From contig CATOKC010000034.1 in assembly GCA_951800675.1 (NCBI GenBank), positions 1-27,602 on the forward strand: a stretch of DNA of 27,602 bases. The letters are read 5' to 3'. The first letter of the stretch is position 1; the number at the start of each line of letters is the position of its first letter. The notes beneath the pieces are model-generated. The model was not told the origin of the DNA. It saw nothing but the letters and a program-made list of their open reading frames with translations, and searched no databases. A program made the position numbers and the translations under genes. This document shows, one piece after another, positions 1 to 8,936 of this stretch. The stretch comes from an uncultured Oscillibacter sp. GTDB taxonomy: Bacteria; Bacillota_A; Clostridia; Oscillospirales; Oscillospiraceae.

Positions 1-83
1 AGCGTGACTATAGGGATGAGTTCGACTGTGTTATCTGTCAGGAAGAAAGTGGCAGGCCAGAGGTCGGTCCCTGTATGTGCTGA
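1..83 (+). CDS. C-terminal end of a DUF3848-like protein (partial)
   Basis: An open frame enters from the left edge (codons start at base 3) and stops at TGA 81-83. The visible 26 residues include DYRDEFD and end in GPCMC. The next gene carries DYSDEFE and ends in GPSMC, so the two are probably tandem paralogues. The function of the family is unknown; such small proteins sit next to mobilisation genes in Clostridia elements. Only the C-terminus can be seen, so the assignment rests on similarity to its neighbour. Confidence 0.55.
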   Translation, partial: RDYRDEFDCVICQEESGRPEVGPCMC

Positions 84-110
84 CGAAATTCAAAATAGGA
101 GTTGAAATTG

Positions 111-485
111 ATGACAGCAGATAAAGTGCGTGAAGCGCTGCGCCAGAAGCTCCGGGATCGATGGAGCGAATACTCCGCCGAGATGCTGCAGCGCCCTTCC
201 TCAGAAATTTTTGAACGGGCTGACGAGATCGCCGCCGCCAGGTTCTGCTACGACCAGCTCACTGAAAACCTGACCAGTTACCCGGTGGAGTATCTGGAAT
301 ACCTTCTGCGGTTCGAGGACCCACTCTCGGTCGTCCGGGATCAGTGGGTGTCAGAGCAGAATGTCGACTACAGCGACGAGTTTGAACACGCGCTATGGAC
401 AATCCAAAACGAGAGAGCGGCAGAGCAGGACTACCCGCTGGACCTGGAGTGGAAGCCGGAGCAGGCCGGCCCCTCCATGTGCTGA
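111..485 (+). CDS. DUF3848-like small protein of a mobile element
   Basis: This 124-residue, acidic, probably soluble protein starts with a helical segment (KVREALRQKLRDRWSEY) and a stretch resembling DUF3848 proteins, in which a short hydrophobic and charged helix is followed by a conserved acidic pattern. I chose ATG 111 because AGGAG at 97-101 lies 9 bases upstream; the TTG at 102 is too close to that site. It lies 27 bases after the partial paralogue and 20 bases before the relaxase start, so the three are probably cotranscribed. Biochemical role is unknown. The family name is a recognition from sequence style, not a search result. Confidence 0.65.
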   Translation: MTADKVREALRQKLRDRWSEYSAEMLQRPSSEIFERADEIAAARFCYDQLTENLTSYPVEYLEYLLRFEDPLSVVRDQWVSEQNVDYSDEFEHALWTIQNERAAEQDYPLDLEWKPEQAGPSMC

Positions 486-505
486 ACGCAAGGCGGTGAC
501 CCTTC

Positions 506-3223
506 GTGCCACGACTCATTTTCAAATGCCCTTACCTCAAACCGGAGCAGCATCGATCCGCCGCCCACCAGGAGAACTACGTCCGCTACGTCGCCACCCG
601 TGAGGGTGTGGACCGGCTGGACCCCGGCAAGTCCGCCCTGCCCGCTACCGAGAGTCAGAAGAAGATGGTCCGTCAGCTCCTCCGGGACTTTCCCCTCTGT
701 CGGGGGCTGTTCGAGTACGAGGACTACCTCGCCGCCCCCACACGCAGGAACGCCTCGGAGTTCATCACCAGAGCTATCGAGGACAACGTGGACGTTCTTA
801 CGAAACGGGAGAACTATGTGGACTACATCGCCAAGCGCCCTCGAGCGGAACGCTCCGGCGCTCACGGCCTGTTCACCGGGGCGGACGATCCCCTCGTGCT
901 CTCTCAGGTGGCGGAGGCGGTGGCCAGCCACCCCGGCAACGTGTGGCTCCCCATTATCTCACTGCGCCGGGAGGACGCCGCCCGCCTGGGCTACGACAAC
1001 GCCGCCAACTGGAAACAACTGCTCACCAGCTACGCACCGCAGTTCGCAGAGGCCATGAAGATACCGCTGAGTCAGTTCCGCTGGTACGCCGCCTTCCACG
1101 ACGAGGCCCATCACCCCCACATCCACATGGTCTGCTACAGCGCCGACGGCAAGTCCGGATTCTTGGACAAAGGCGGCATTGCCAAAATCAAGTCCGGGCT
1201 GGCAAGGGAAATCTTCCGCCAGGACCTGACGGAGATTTATCAGCGGCAGACCCAGCAGAGGGACACGCTCACTCTGGAAAGTCAGGATGTGCTGCGGCAG
1301 CTCATTGAGCAGATGCGCTCCGGGACGCTGGAAAGCCCAAACATCGAACGCCTCATGCTGGAGCTGGCGGAACGGCTGAAGAATACCTCCGGTAAAAAGC
1401 AGTACGGCTATTTGAAAGCGCCGCTGAAGTCTATCGTGGATAAGATCGTGGACGAACTGGAGAAGGACCCTCGCATCGCCGCCGCCTATGAGCTGTGGTA
1501 TCAGTCACGGGAAGAAGTGCTGCGGACCTACAAGGACGATCTGCCGGAGCGGCTCCCCCTGTCCCGTCAGAAGGAGTTCAAGCGGATCAAAAATATCGTA
1601 ATCGAGGAGGCGGTGCGGCTTGGCCAGGAGGCCGCTGTGCTGTCGCCGGACGACGAGTCGGAGGCGCAGATTCCTATGGACGAGGCCCCAACGCCGGAGG
1701 AGCCGGTCCCTGACAGTGAGCCGCCGGAGGTCCGTGAAGAAGTTCCGCCCACCATGGTATGGAGCAAACGCTACAAGGAGGCCAGAAGGCTTCTAACTGG
1801 AGATGGCGAAACGCCGCCTGATTTTGAGAAGGCCCGTCTGCTGCTCCTGGAGGAAGCTCAGGCCGGTAACGCCCTCGCCATGTTTGATCTCGGCAGGATA
1901 TCCTCCGTCGGAATCGGACAGGCCCCTGATGAGCCGCAAGCCCAAGCGTGGTACGCCAAAGCCCTCGCCGCCTTCCAGACCGTGGAGAAGGAGCGGTCCA
2001 ATCGTTACGCGGAGTACCGGATCGGCAGGATGTACGCCGCCGGGCTCGGCGTCGAGCAGGACTGCGAAGCGGCGGCGCGGTGGTTTGAGAAATCTGCCAC
2101 TCAAAATTACGCCGCCGCCCAATACTCCCTTGCCAAGCTGTACAGCGAAGGCCGTGGCGTGGAGCGGGATTACAAAATGGCGCTCCGGCTCTATGAACAT
2201 GCGGCAATAGGAGGCTCCCCCTATGCCGCCTGGGAGTTGGGGAAGCTCTGCCGGGATGGCGTTGGAACCAGACCGGATGACCGCCAAGCCGCCAGATACT
2301 TCGCCTCCGCTTTCCGTGGATTCCAGGTGCTGGAGGCCAAGAGCCACGACGACAAACTCCAGTACCGCCTCGGCTGGATGCTCCTGCATGGCGTCGGAGC
2401 GGAACGCAATGAAGCCACCGCCCGGAAGTGGTTCGAGAGGTCTGCGGCGCGGGGAAATGAAAACGCCCAGTACCAGATGGCAAAGCTGATCCTGGGCAGC
2501 GATGGTTCCACGCCGGAAGAGAACTCCCAGGCTGTGGACTGGCTGACGAAACTTGCGGAGGACGGCTCTGAGCACGCTCAATACACCCTCGGCAAGCTGT
2601 ACCGTAACGGTGGAGCTGTGGAGCGAAACGAAGTCCTGGCGGCGATCTGGCTCTCCCATGCGGCAGAGCAAGGAAACGAGTACGCCATGTACGCTCTCGG
2701 GAAGCTCGATCTGGAGGCTGGTAATGCCTCCGCCGCCTGCCGCTGGTTCGAGAAATCAGCGGGGCTGGGGAATCAATACGCACAGTATCAGCTGGGCAAG
2801 CTCCTGCTGACCGGAGAGGGCATCCCAAAGGATATAGAGTGCGCCCTCCGCTGGCTCACCGCCTCGGCGGAGCAGGGAAACCAGTTCGCGCAATACGCCC
2901 TCGGCAAGCTGTACCTTCTGGGAAGAGATATTCCCCAGGACAAGGATGCCGCCGTCCGCTGGTTCACCCAGGCGGCGGAACAGGGGAACGAGTATGCCCA
3001 ATATTTCCTGGACCACATGAACGATCCCCAGGGCCCGCCGCTCCTGACCAACGCCACCCGGCTCCTCCATCACATGAGCAGAATATTCCGGGACGAGGCG
3101 CCACCCGCCCTTCCGGGGATCAGCTTCGTAGACAGTAAGCTCCGACGGAGAATCCGGGAAAAGAAGATCGCCATGGGACATAAGCCGGACGACCATGAGG
3201 ACCAGGGAATCGCTATGCACTGA
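506..3223 (+). CDS. MobL/MobP3-type relaxase with C-terminal Sel1 repeats
   Basis: This 905-residue protein should nick the element's origin of transfer and lead the strand into the recipient. The N-terminal third matches MobL relaxases: two related segments (NYVRYVATREGV and NYVDYIAKRPRAE), then SLRREDAARLGYDNA and the metal-binding cluster H198, H202, H203, H205, H207 (HDEAHHPHIH). Residues about 310-430 are a charged linker, and about 440-840 are Sel1-type repeats. The start is GTG 506, with GGTGA at 495-499 six bases upstream. The family normally works with the VirD4 coupling protein, which is present at 7143. The Sel1 array is a large addition to the catalytic domain and may dock to partner proteins; that role is inference. 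The catalytic tyrosine was not assigned. Confidence 0.88.
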   Translation: MPRLIFKCPYLKPEQHRSAAHQENYVRYVATREGVDRLDPGKSALPATESQKKMVRQLLRDFPLCRGLFEYEDYLAAPTRRNASEFITRAIEDNVDVLTKRENYVDYIAKRPRAERSGAHGLFTGADDPLVLSQVAEAVASHPGNVWLPIISLRREDAARLGYDNAANWKQLLTSYAPQFAEAMKIPLSQFRWYAAFHDEAHHPHIHMVCYSADGKSGFLDKGGIAKIKSGLAREIFRQDLTEIYQRQTQQRDTLTLESQDVLRQLIEQMRSGTLESPNIERLMLELAERLKNTSGKKQYGYLKAPLKSIVDKIVDELEKDPRIAAAYELWYQSREEVLRTYKDDLPERLPLSRQKEFKRIKNIVIEEAVRLGQEAAVLSPDDESEAQIPMDEAPTPEEPVPDSEPPEVREEVPPTMVWSKRYKEARRLLTGDGETPPDFEKARLLLLEEAQAGNALAMFDLGRISSVGIGQAPDEPQAQAWYAKALAAFQTVEKERSNRYAEYRIGRMYAAGLGVEQDCEAAARWFEKSATQNYAAAQYSLAKLYSEGRGVERDYKMALRLYEHAAIGGSPYAAWELGKLCRDGVGTRPDDRQAARYFASAFRGFQVLEAKSHDDKLQYRLGWMLLHGVGAERNEATARKWFERSAARGNENAQYQMAKLILGSDGSTPEENSQAVDWLTKLAEDGSEHAQYTLGKLYRNGGAVERNEVLAAIWLSHAAEQGNEYAMYALGKLDLEAGNASAACRWFEKSAGLGNQYAQYQLGKLLLTGEGIPKDIECALRWLTASAEQGNQFAQYALGKLYLLGRDIPQDKDAAVRWFTQAAEQGNEYAQYFLDHMNDPQGPPLLTNATRLLHHMSRIFRDEAPPALPGISFVDSKLRRRIREKKIAMGHKPDDHEDQGIAMH
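1823..3030 (+). repeat. Sel1-repeat-coding array inside the relaxase gene
   Basis: About ten to eleven imperfect units of roughly 36 residues each follow the Sel1 pattern A-x(2)-LG-x(2)-Y-x(2)-G-x-G-x(2)-D-x(2)-A-x(2)-W-x(2)-A-A. Examples are YSLAKLYSEGRGVERDYKMA and YALGKLYLLGRDIPQDKDAA. Several units are close in DNA, with recurring forms of ctcggcaagctgtacc, so the array could recombine and change copy number. Two units are longer (around residues 480-500 and 600-620) and carry a FQ insertion. Sel1 repeats form alpha-solenoids that bind proteins. Confidence 0.85.
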
Positions 3224-3227
3224 AAAA

Positions 3228-3247
3228 GGGACGGCCTCCGCCGTCCC
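3228..3247. terminator. Bidirectional rho-independent terminator
   Basis: Perfect 8-bp stem GGGACGGC/GCCGTCCC with a CTCC loop. It begins five bases after the relaxase stop and ends four bases before the stop of the convergent gene at 3251. The T run is better for the minus strand (TTTTT at 3227-3223 side, partly from the A run 3223-3227), so it serves the minus-strand gene at least as well as the relaxase gene. Confidence 0.8.
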
Positions 3248-3250
3248 TCC

Positions 3251-3496
3251 TTATACCCGGAAGGTCAATCTGTGGTAGTAGCCGTCACAGACCTGAGAGA
3301 TGGGCTTGTCCGCCACAGCGGGCCGGTCCGGACCGTAGATGAGCCGCCCGATTTTATAAACCACGCCGTCGATGTACACCGATTCCCCGGCGCTGTGGCT
3401 TCCACTCGCCGTCAGCCAGGACAGCGCCTCGCCCACTGTGCAGCCACGGCGGAACTCCCCTCGTTCATCCCAAAGCGGATTGCGGCTCAAGTCCAT
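3251..3496 (-). CDS. Small hypothetical protein of the element
   Basis: This is an 81-residue protein of unknown function with no membrane segment or signal peptide. It has a central GESVYIDGVVYKIGRL segment that looks like a short beta-rich fold. The start at ATG 3496 is preferred because a clear AGGAGG (3507-3512 on the plus strand as CCTCCT) lies 10 bases upstream. An upstream in-frame ATG at 3535 would add 13 residues but has no ribosome site. It is transcribed against the relaxase and follows the DUF2325 gene by about 140 bases. No family recognised. Confidence 0.6.
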   Translation of the reverse strand: MDLSRNPLWDERGEFRRGCTVGEALSWLTASGSHSAGESVYIDGVVYKIGRLIYGPDRPAVADKPISQVCDGYYHRLTFRV

Positions 3497-3636
3497 ATCC
3501 AGATATCCTCCTGTTTCTTCATCGCAACTCAACATATTGTAGCCGGGCCCAGTTGGAAAAGCAATGTCTGGAACGGAGAAAAAGAGGATGATTTTTCATG
3601 AAACATTTTTTCGATTAGGGCTTGACAGCAGCGAAG

Positions 3637-5583
3637 TCATTCCGCCGCAGCCATTTCGTCCAGCACCAGCTGCTCCGCGCATTTTCTCGCGCTGGCAAAA
3701 CCGAAGTAGCGAATGGGGATATTCTCCTTCCGGGCCAGTTCAATGATCCGGTAATAAAACGGATGCGAGAGTGCGTTGGACTGAATCCATACCACGTCCG
3801 CGCCTCTAATGGCATTGATATCCGGCAGCATTTCCCGGTCGAAGAATCGGATGCCGGGCAGCATGGGCCGGATGGCTTTTCGCCAAGTGTCGTGCCCGCC
3901 AAAGGCCACAATCCGGCGTTTCGTCTGCCAGGGAAATTCGATCTCGGTTTCTGGAGCCTCCTCCGGCTGGCCTTCCTTCGACCTCAGAGCAAACAGCGTC
4001 TCCCGGAGCTGGCTGAGTTCCGCTCGGTCCCGGAGCGCGTCCACCTCCAAAGCCCGAAGCCGCTCCTGAAGCTGGCGCATTCCTTGTTCCGCCTCGTGCA
4101 GCGCCTTCCGGGACTCCTTCAGCTGGCGGGTCAGCTCCGCTGCCTTGGCGGCGTTGTCCTCGGTTTCCGTCTCGACTTCTCCGGCCAACTCCGATAGCTC
4201 GTCATCCAGGGATTTCAGAAAATCATCAAAGTCATCTGGAATGCTGAATGACTCAGGCCCCTGCATTCTCAAATCATCTACATAAGAGGCAAACCATGCG
4301 CCCCAGGCAAGAGCCTCTGCCCGGACCTCCGGCACGCCCTGTTCCATGAACCAGCCTTTCAAACGGCTGGAGGGCACTTGGTTTCTCGGCAAAGCATATC
4401 CGGTGGCGAGATAGAAAAGCTGTCCCTCCGAGAGAAGCTCTCCCTCCTCGATATCCGGGTCCGGCAGGTCTTCCTCCTCCGCGTTTTCATGAGGATGATA
4501 AGCGTAGCGGAGGGAAAGCTCCAGCGCTCCCTCCTCGAAGGGCTTGGCGTAACAATACGCCTCATCCGCACCCCAAGGCAGGGTTCGTTCCGCAAAAATG
4601 ACGACGGCGGCTGTGAGCATGTTCAAGTTTGCCAGCACGTCGCCGTCCCGGTCCAGCAGCAGGTAGGCTGCGCAAATCTCGTAGGGGTCCCGTACCTGAA
4701 ACCCCTCCATCAGCTCTGAGGAGCGGCGGTAGTGAAGTGTCTGGCGGATCGTTTCCGGCGGCGCTCCCGCCAGCAGCGCCGTATGGGTCAGGAACCACAA
4801 GCCCGCATGGCTTTTCGCGGGATCAATATCTGGGGCGGAATACGTCCCGTCCGCTCCAAAGGGAATATCAAGGGATAGAGGCCCCGACAAAAGCGGCGGT
4901 GCTCCTCCGGCGTCGCGCCCCGCGGAAGGGCTGATGCGGGTCTCGGCCTCAAGGAAGCGGTCAAAATAATCCAGCAGGGCGTCCTTGAATTTGTGTTTGA
5001 GGTTCCCGGCGGTATCGTTGTCAACCAGTCCACAGATTTTGCGGAACGCTTGGCGCTGCTTTCCCTTGCGCTCCTGGAACACCGTCATGAGTCCCAGCAT
5101 ATGATCGCGGGAATAAGAGAGATCGTCCACCGCCGGCGTTGTGAAATCAATATCCTCATCCAACTCCGGGGGCAGCAACGGGATGAGCTTGTCCCAAAGC
5201 TCGCTTTGCTCCACATAGTCCAGCAGCCACAGCGCCGCACCCAGCTGGAAGATAGGCGACGTGCCGAGATGCGCTGACGAAGGCGCCGGAAGCGCGGCCG
5301 CCGTCGCCAGCGCTTTTACCACGTCCGCACGCTGGTACTTCCCTTCAAAGTACTTGAGGAAGAATCCGGCGGAGGCCCGTGCCGCCTGTTCCCCAGCACG
5401 AATAACAGCCCCGGCTCCGGCGTATCGGTCAAATTCCTTCCTCATCTGAAAGGCGATTTCACGGAAATGGGAAACCGTCTCCTTGAACACGCACTCCTCG
5501 GAGGGAGCCAGCGGCGTGGAGTAGACCGGCTCTCCCGCCAGGGTCCAGGTCTTTGAGGTACTTACTTTCTTTTTTCCACCCAT
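3637..5583 (-). CDS. DUF2325-domain protein with central coiled coil, inverted cargo gene
   Basis: This 648-residue, probably soluble protein has no signal peptide. Residues 1-450 are helical and match no family I know. Residues about 450-536 are heptad-rich and strongly charged, typical of a coiled coil. Residues about 552-640 match DUF2325: RRIVAFGGHDTW at the start, GADVVWIQSNALSH in the middle, and IPIRYFGFASARKCAEQL near the end. DUF2325 is a small Rossmann-like domain of unknown function, usually near 100 residues alone. ATG 5583 was chosen as the likely start; no good ribosome site was seen for it, and a GTG at 5631 would add 16 residues. The gene is inverted between relaxase and primase, divergent from the latter, so it is probably a separately expressed cargo or accessory gene. 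Confidence 0.75.
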   Translation of the reverse strand: MGGKKKVSTSKTWTLAGEPVYSTPLAPSEECVFKETVSHFREIAFQMRKEFDRYAGAGAVIRAGEQAARASAGFFLKYFEGKYQRADVVKALATAAALPAPSSAHLGTSPIFQLGAALWLLDYVEQSELWDKLIPLLPPELDEDIDFTTPAVDDLSYSRDHMLGLMTVFQERKGKQRQAFRKICGLVDNDTAGNLKHKFKDALLDYFDRFLEAETRISPSAGRDAGGAPPLLSGPLSLDIPFGADGTYSAPDIDPAKSHAGLWFLTHTALLAGAPPETIRQTLHYRRSSELMEGFQVRDPYEICAAYLLLDRDGDVLANLNMLTAAVVIFAERTLPWGADEAYCYAKPFEEGALELSLRYAYHPHENAEEEDLPDPDIEEGELLSEGQLFYLATGYALPRNQVPSSRLKGWFMEQGVPEVRAEALAWGAWFASYVDDLRMQGPESFSIPDDFDDFLKSLDDELSELAGEVETETEDNAAKAAELTRQLKESRKALHEAEQGMRQLQERLRALEVDALRDRAELSQLRETLFALRSKEGQPEEAPETEIEFPWQTKRRIVAFGGHDTWRKAIRPMLPGIRFFDREMLPDINAIRGADVVWIQSNALSHPFYYRIIELARKENIPIRYFGFASARKCAEQLVLDEMAAAE

Positions 5584-5688
5584 ATTTAGACACCGCGCTT
5601 TCAAAAATTTTATTTTTCTACAGTCTACCACATTCGGGAAATAATGTCACGGATTAACCAATCTATATTTTTAATAGGGGGTGACCTC
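5584..5688. promoter_or_regulatory. AT-rich divergent intergenic region
   Basis: This 105-base stretch between the divergent DUF2325 and primase genes is much richer in A+T than its surroundings and must hold promoters for both if they are not read from elsewhere. TATATT at 5664-5669 could be a -10 box for the plus-strand gene, but no convincing -35 box sits at the right distance. AGGGGG (5676-5681) is the ribosome site of the plus-strand gene. Confidence 0.35.
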
Positions 5689-7131
5689 ATGCCCTATATT
5701 GAATTTACCGATATCCAAAAGCAGCGCGCCGCCGCCGTGGACCTGGAGGACTTTCTCCTCAGCCGGGGAGAAAGGCTCCTGCGGGAAGGCCGGGACAGCC
5801 GCCTCGCCAGCGACCACAGCGTCACCGTCTGCGGGAACGAATGGTACGACCATGCCACGAAAGAAGGCGGCGGACCAATCTCCTTTGTCCAGAAGTTCTA
5901 CGGTCTCAGTTACCCGGAGGCCATGACCTGCCTTCTGAACGGCGAACAGGGCGAGATCCGGGCTGCGCCGCCGAAGGAGAAAGAGAAGAAGGAGTTCTTC
6001 CTTCCTCCAAGGAACAACACCGTGTGCCGGGTCTACGCCTACCTGCTCCAGCAGCGTCATATCAGCCGGAATGTGCTGGACGCCTTCGTTCATGCCGGCC
6101 TGATCTACGAAAGCCGCAAGAGGCCAAAGGGCAGCGAACGGGAATATCACAACGCCGTATTCGTCGGGAAGGATGAGCATGGTACAGCCCGCCACGCTCA
6201 TAAAAGGAGCGTCAACAGCGCCGGACCCGGACTCAAGCTGAACATCGTGGGCTGTGACGCACGGTACAGCTTCCACTACACCGGAACCAGCGACCGGCTC
6301 TATGTTTTCGAGGCCCCGGTCGACCTGCTGTCCTTCCTCACACTGTACCAAAAGGACTGGAAGTCTCACAGCTACGCCGCCCTCTGCGGCACCAGTGAGC
6401 ACGCCATGCTCTGGATGCTGGAGCAGCACCCCAATATCCGAAACGTCCTCCTCTGCCTCGACCACGACGCGGCGGGCATCGAGGCCAATGGGCGGCTTAC
6501 CGAGATTTTGCGGGATCGTGGTTATTACTGCGTCTCAGTCCTCCAGCCGGAGCACAAGGACTGGAACGAGGATCTCAAGGCCGCCTACGGCCTCCCAGCC
6601 CTTCCGGCGGAGGAGCATCCCCAGCTCATCGTCGCGCCGGACGTCTGTCAGTTCATCACCGAGAAATGCGGAAGGCTCAAGCCGGGCAGCCTGGGAACCC
6701 TTGAAAAAGAACTTCCCAGGCTGCTTCTGTTTTACCAGGAGCATCTGCATTGGGGCCGATTTGGAAAAGCGATGGAGTGCATGGAGGACGCATCTGCCTT
6801 GGCTCTGGCGGCTTATACCCAGGAGCTTCGACAGCTGGGAGGGCCTGTCGATTCAGAAAACCTGGCGCAGGGGCTTTGCGCCCATATCCATCCGCATCAA
6901 AATCGGTCCGTCCTCAAAAACCGTCACCGGGAGCTTGCGATCAAGGTACAGGCTGTGCTGGCTAAGAAATACAATCCCGGCATCCGCTCCGCCGAGGACA
7001 AGCGCCAGCTGGCGGAGGCGTGGCTGGACCTGGCGGCAGACTTTGCTAAGGTCTCCGTCAAGTATGAGGCGGAGGAGTGGAAGAAATGGCAGAAACAGCA
7101 GCAGGAATCAAAACAAACTATGACCATGTAA
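5689..7131 (+). CDS. DUF3991/Toprim primase-like protein of the element
   Basis: This 480-residue protein combines an N-terminal zinc-free DUF3991-type region (DHSVTVCGNEWYDHATKEGG near residue 45) with a Toprim domain. The Toprim acidic residues are visible as E208 (YVFEAPVDLLSF) and D258/D260 in LCLDHDAAG. Proteins of this type are thought to act as primase-like enzymes when the transferred strand is replicated, but an activity has not been shown here. The start is ATG 5689 with AGGGGG seven bases upstream; an ATG at 5644 is in frame but lacks a ribosome site. It ends 11 bases before the coupling-protein start, so the two are likely cotranscribed. The C-terminal 150 residues are helical and highly charged. 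Confidence 0.85.
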   Translation: MPYIEFTDIQKQRAAAVDLEDFLLSRGERLLREGRDSRLASDHSVTVCGNEWYDHATKEGGGPISFVQKFYGLSYPEAMTCLLNGEQGEIRAAPPKEKEKKEFFLPPRNNTVCRVYAYLLQQRHISRNVLDAFVHAGLIYESRKRPKGSEREYHNAVFVGKDEHGTARHAHKRSVNSAGPGLKLNIVGCDARYSFHYTGTSDRLYVFEAPVDLLSFLTLYQKDWKSHSYAALCGTSEHAMLWMLEQHPNIRNVLLCLDHDAAGIEANGRLTEILRDRGYYCVSVLQPEHKDWNEDLKAAYGLPALPAEEHPQLIVAPDVCQFITEKCGRLKPGSLGTLEKELPRLLLFYQEHLHWGRFGKAMECMEDASALALAAYTQELRQLGGPVDSENLAQGLCAHIHPHQNRSVLKNRHRELAIKVQAVLAKKYNPGIRSAEDKRQLAEAWLDLAADFAKVSVKYEAEEWKKWQKQQQESKQTMTM

Positions 7132-7142
7132 AGGAGGCTTTT

Positions 7143-8936
7143 ATGGACCAATCCGCAATCATTTTTATCTTAGCGGCCGGTGCGGCATTCCTCTTGATCG
7201 GGGTACTCGCCACTCACTCCGGCGGTTCTCTCAACGGCATCAAGGCCAAAACTGTTGGAGATGGCCAGCATGGAACCGCCCGCTGGGCCACGAAAAAGGA
7301 ACTCGCCAGTACCTACTGCCACGTCCCCTTCCGGCCCGCTCAGTGGCGGAAGGGAGAGAGCCTGCCCAAGACCCAGGGCCTGGTCCTGGGCTGCGAGGGA
7401 AAAAAGAACGCCGTCACCGCCCTGGTGGACAGCGACGACATCCACTGCCTGATGATCGGCGCGTCCGGCGTGGGCAAAACGGCGTTCTTTCTCTACCCAA
7501 ATCTCGAATATGCCTGCGCCAGCGGCATGAGCTTTCTGGCTCTTGACACCAAAGGAGACCTGGCCCGGAACTATGGGGCCATCGCCATCAAACACTACGG
7601 CTACAAGGTGGCGGTGATCGACCTGCGAAACCCCACCCGCTCCGACGGGTATAACCTCCTGACACTCATCAACCACTACATGGACATCAGCCGGGAGGAC
7701 CCGAGCAATCTCGCTGCCAGGGCCAAGGCGGAGAAGTACGCCAAAATCCTTTCCAAGACCATCGTCAACCCGGAGGGAGACGCCTCAAACTACGGGCAGA
7801 ATGCGTTTTTTTACGATTCCGCCGAGGGACTGCTGACAGCGGTTGTGCGTCTGCTGGCGGAGTATCTGCCGCCCCAGAACACAGGGAATACGGAGACCCG
7901 TCACATCGTCAGCGTCTTCAAACTGGTGCAGGATCTCCTGGCCCCCAGCAAAATGGCCAAGGGCAAAAATGGCTTCCAGGTCCTGATGGATTCTCTGCCG
8001 GAAACCCACAAGGCCCGCTGGTTCGCCGGGGCGGCGCTGAACTCCGCCGATCAGGCGATGGCCTCCGTCATGTCCACAGTCCTCTCCCGGCTGAACGCCT
8101 TCCTGGACTCCGAGCTGGAGCAGGTCCTCTGCTTCGACAGCGCCATCGACGCGGAGACCTTCGCCTCCCAGAAGTCCGCCATCTTCCTGGTGCTGCCCGA
8201 GGAGGACCCCAGCAAGAACTTCATGGCGGGCCTCATGATCCAGACTCTTTCCCGTGAGCTGTTCTCGGTGGCCGATGAACACGGCGGGAAGCTCCCGAAC
8301 CGGGTGGTGCTGTTCTGCGACGAGCTGGGCACCATGCCCGCCTTCGACATCCTGCCTTTGTTCTCTGCTGGACGGTCCCGGAAGCTGACTCTGGTGCCTA
8401 TCATCCAGAGCCTCGCCCAGTTGGAAAAAAACTACGGAAAAGAGGGAGCGGAAATCATCCAAGATAACGTCCAGGACACGATCTTCGGCGGCTTCGCCCC
8501 CAACTCCCAGACCGCCGAGGTGCTCTCCAAGGCGCTGGGCAGCCGCACAGTGCTGAGCGGCTCCATCAGCAAGGGCAAGAACGACCCCAGCCAGTCCCTC
8601 CAGATGATCGAGCGGCCCTTGATGACGCCGGATGAGCTGAAATCCATTCCCAAGGGCCAGTTCGTTGTGATGAAGACCGGCTCCCACCCCATGCGGACCC
8701 GGCTGCGGCTGTTCCTGGACTGGGGCATTACCTTCGGAGAGCCCTACATCCTGGAGGAAAAAGCCGCCCGGACGGTGGCCTACGCCAACAAGCAGCAACT
8801 GGAGAACGCAGTCTTCCAGAGCCGGGTTGCTCCTGCCATCTCCGAACAAGCGCCCCCCCGGAGTCTCCCGAATGGGCAAGGCTGCGGAGACCGGACGATG
8901 GGGCTGATCGTGAGAGGCGTCTATGGGATATTTTAA
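7143..8936 (+). CDS. VirD4/TraG-type IV coupling protein
   Basis: This 597-residue ATPase would carry the relaxase-DNA complex to the mating channel at the inner membrane. An N-terminal membrane segment (IIFILAAGAAFLLIGVLA) is followed by Walker A GASGVGKT (residues 106-113), LALDTKGDL, and Walker B VVLFCDELG with D393/E394. Gene start is ATG 7143 with AAGGAGG six bases upstream. It carries only one obvious N-terminal membrane segment, as in many TraG proteins from Gram-positive conjugative elements. The last residues overlap the next gene by 14 bases in another frame, suggesting translational coupling. The rest of the secretion system is not in the window. Confidence 0.92.
   Translation: MDQSAIIFILAAGAAFLLIGVLATHSGGSLNGIKAKTVGDGQHGTARWATKKELASTYCHVPFRPAQWRKGESLPKTQGLVLGCEGKKNAVTALVDSDDIHCLMIGASGVGKTAFFLYPNLEYACASGMSFLALDTKGDLARNYGAIAIKHYGYKVAVIDLRNPTRSDGYNLLTLINHYMDISREDPSNLAARAKAEKYAKILSKTIVNPEGDASNYGQNAFFYDSAEGLLTAVVRLLAEYLPPQNTGNTETRHIVSVFKLVQDLLAPSKMAKGKNGFQVLMDSLPETHKARWFAGAALNSADQAMASVMSTVLSRLNAFLDSELEQVLCFDSAIDAETFASQKSAIFLVLPEEDPSKNFMAGLMIQTLSRELFSVADEHGGKLPNRVVLFCDELGTMPAFDILPLFSAGRSRKLTLVPIIQSLAQLEKNYGKEGAEIIQDNVQDTIFGGFAPNSQTAEVLSKALGSRTVLSGSISKGKNDPSQSLQMIERPLMTPDELKSIPKGQFVVMKTGSHPMRTRLRLFLDWGITFGEPYILEEKAARTVAYANKQQLENAVFQSRVAPAISEQAPPRSLPNGQGCGDRTMGLIVRGVYGIF

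Noticed and set aside
1674..2828. 384-codon open frame on the minus strand
   Set aside because: It is a shadow of the Sel1-repeat relaxase in a GC-rich gene; no ribosome site and no sensible protein pattern.
1823..3030. CRISPR-like repeat array
   Set aside because: The repeats are coding Sel1 units with imperfect DNA identity and no unique spacers.
3622..3627. TTGACA on the plus strand
   Set aside because: No -10 box at a suitable distance and no plus-strand gene to drive; it lies just before the stop of the inverted DUF2325 gene.
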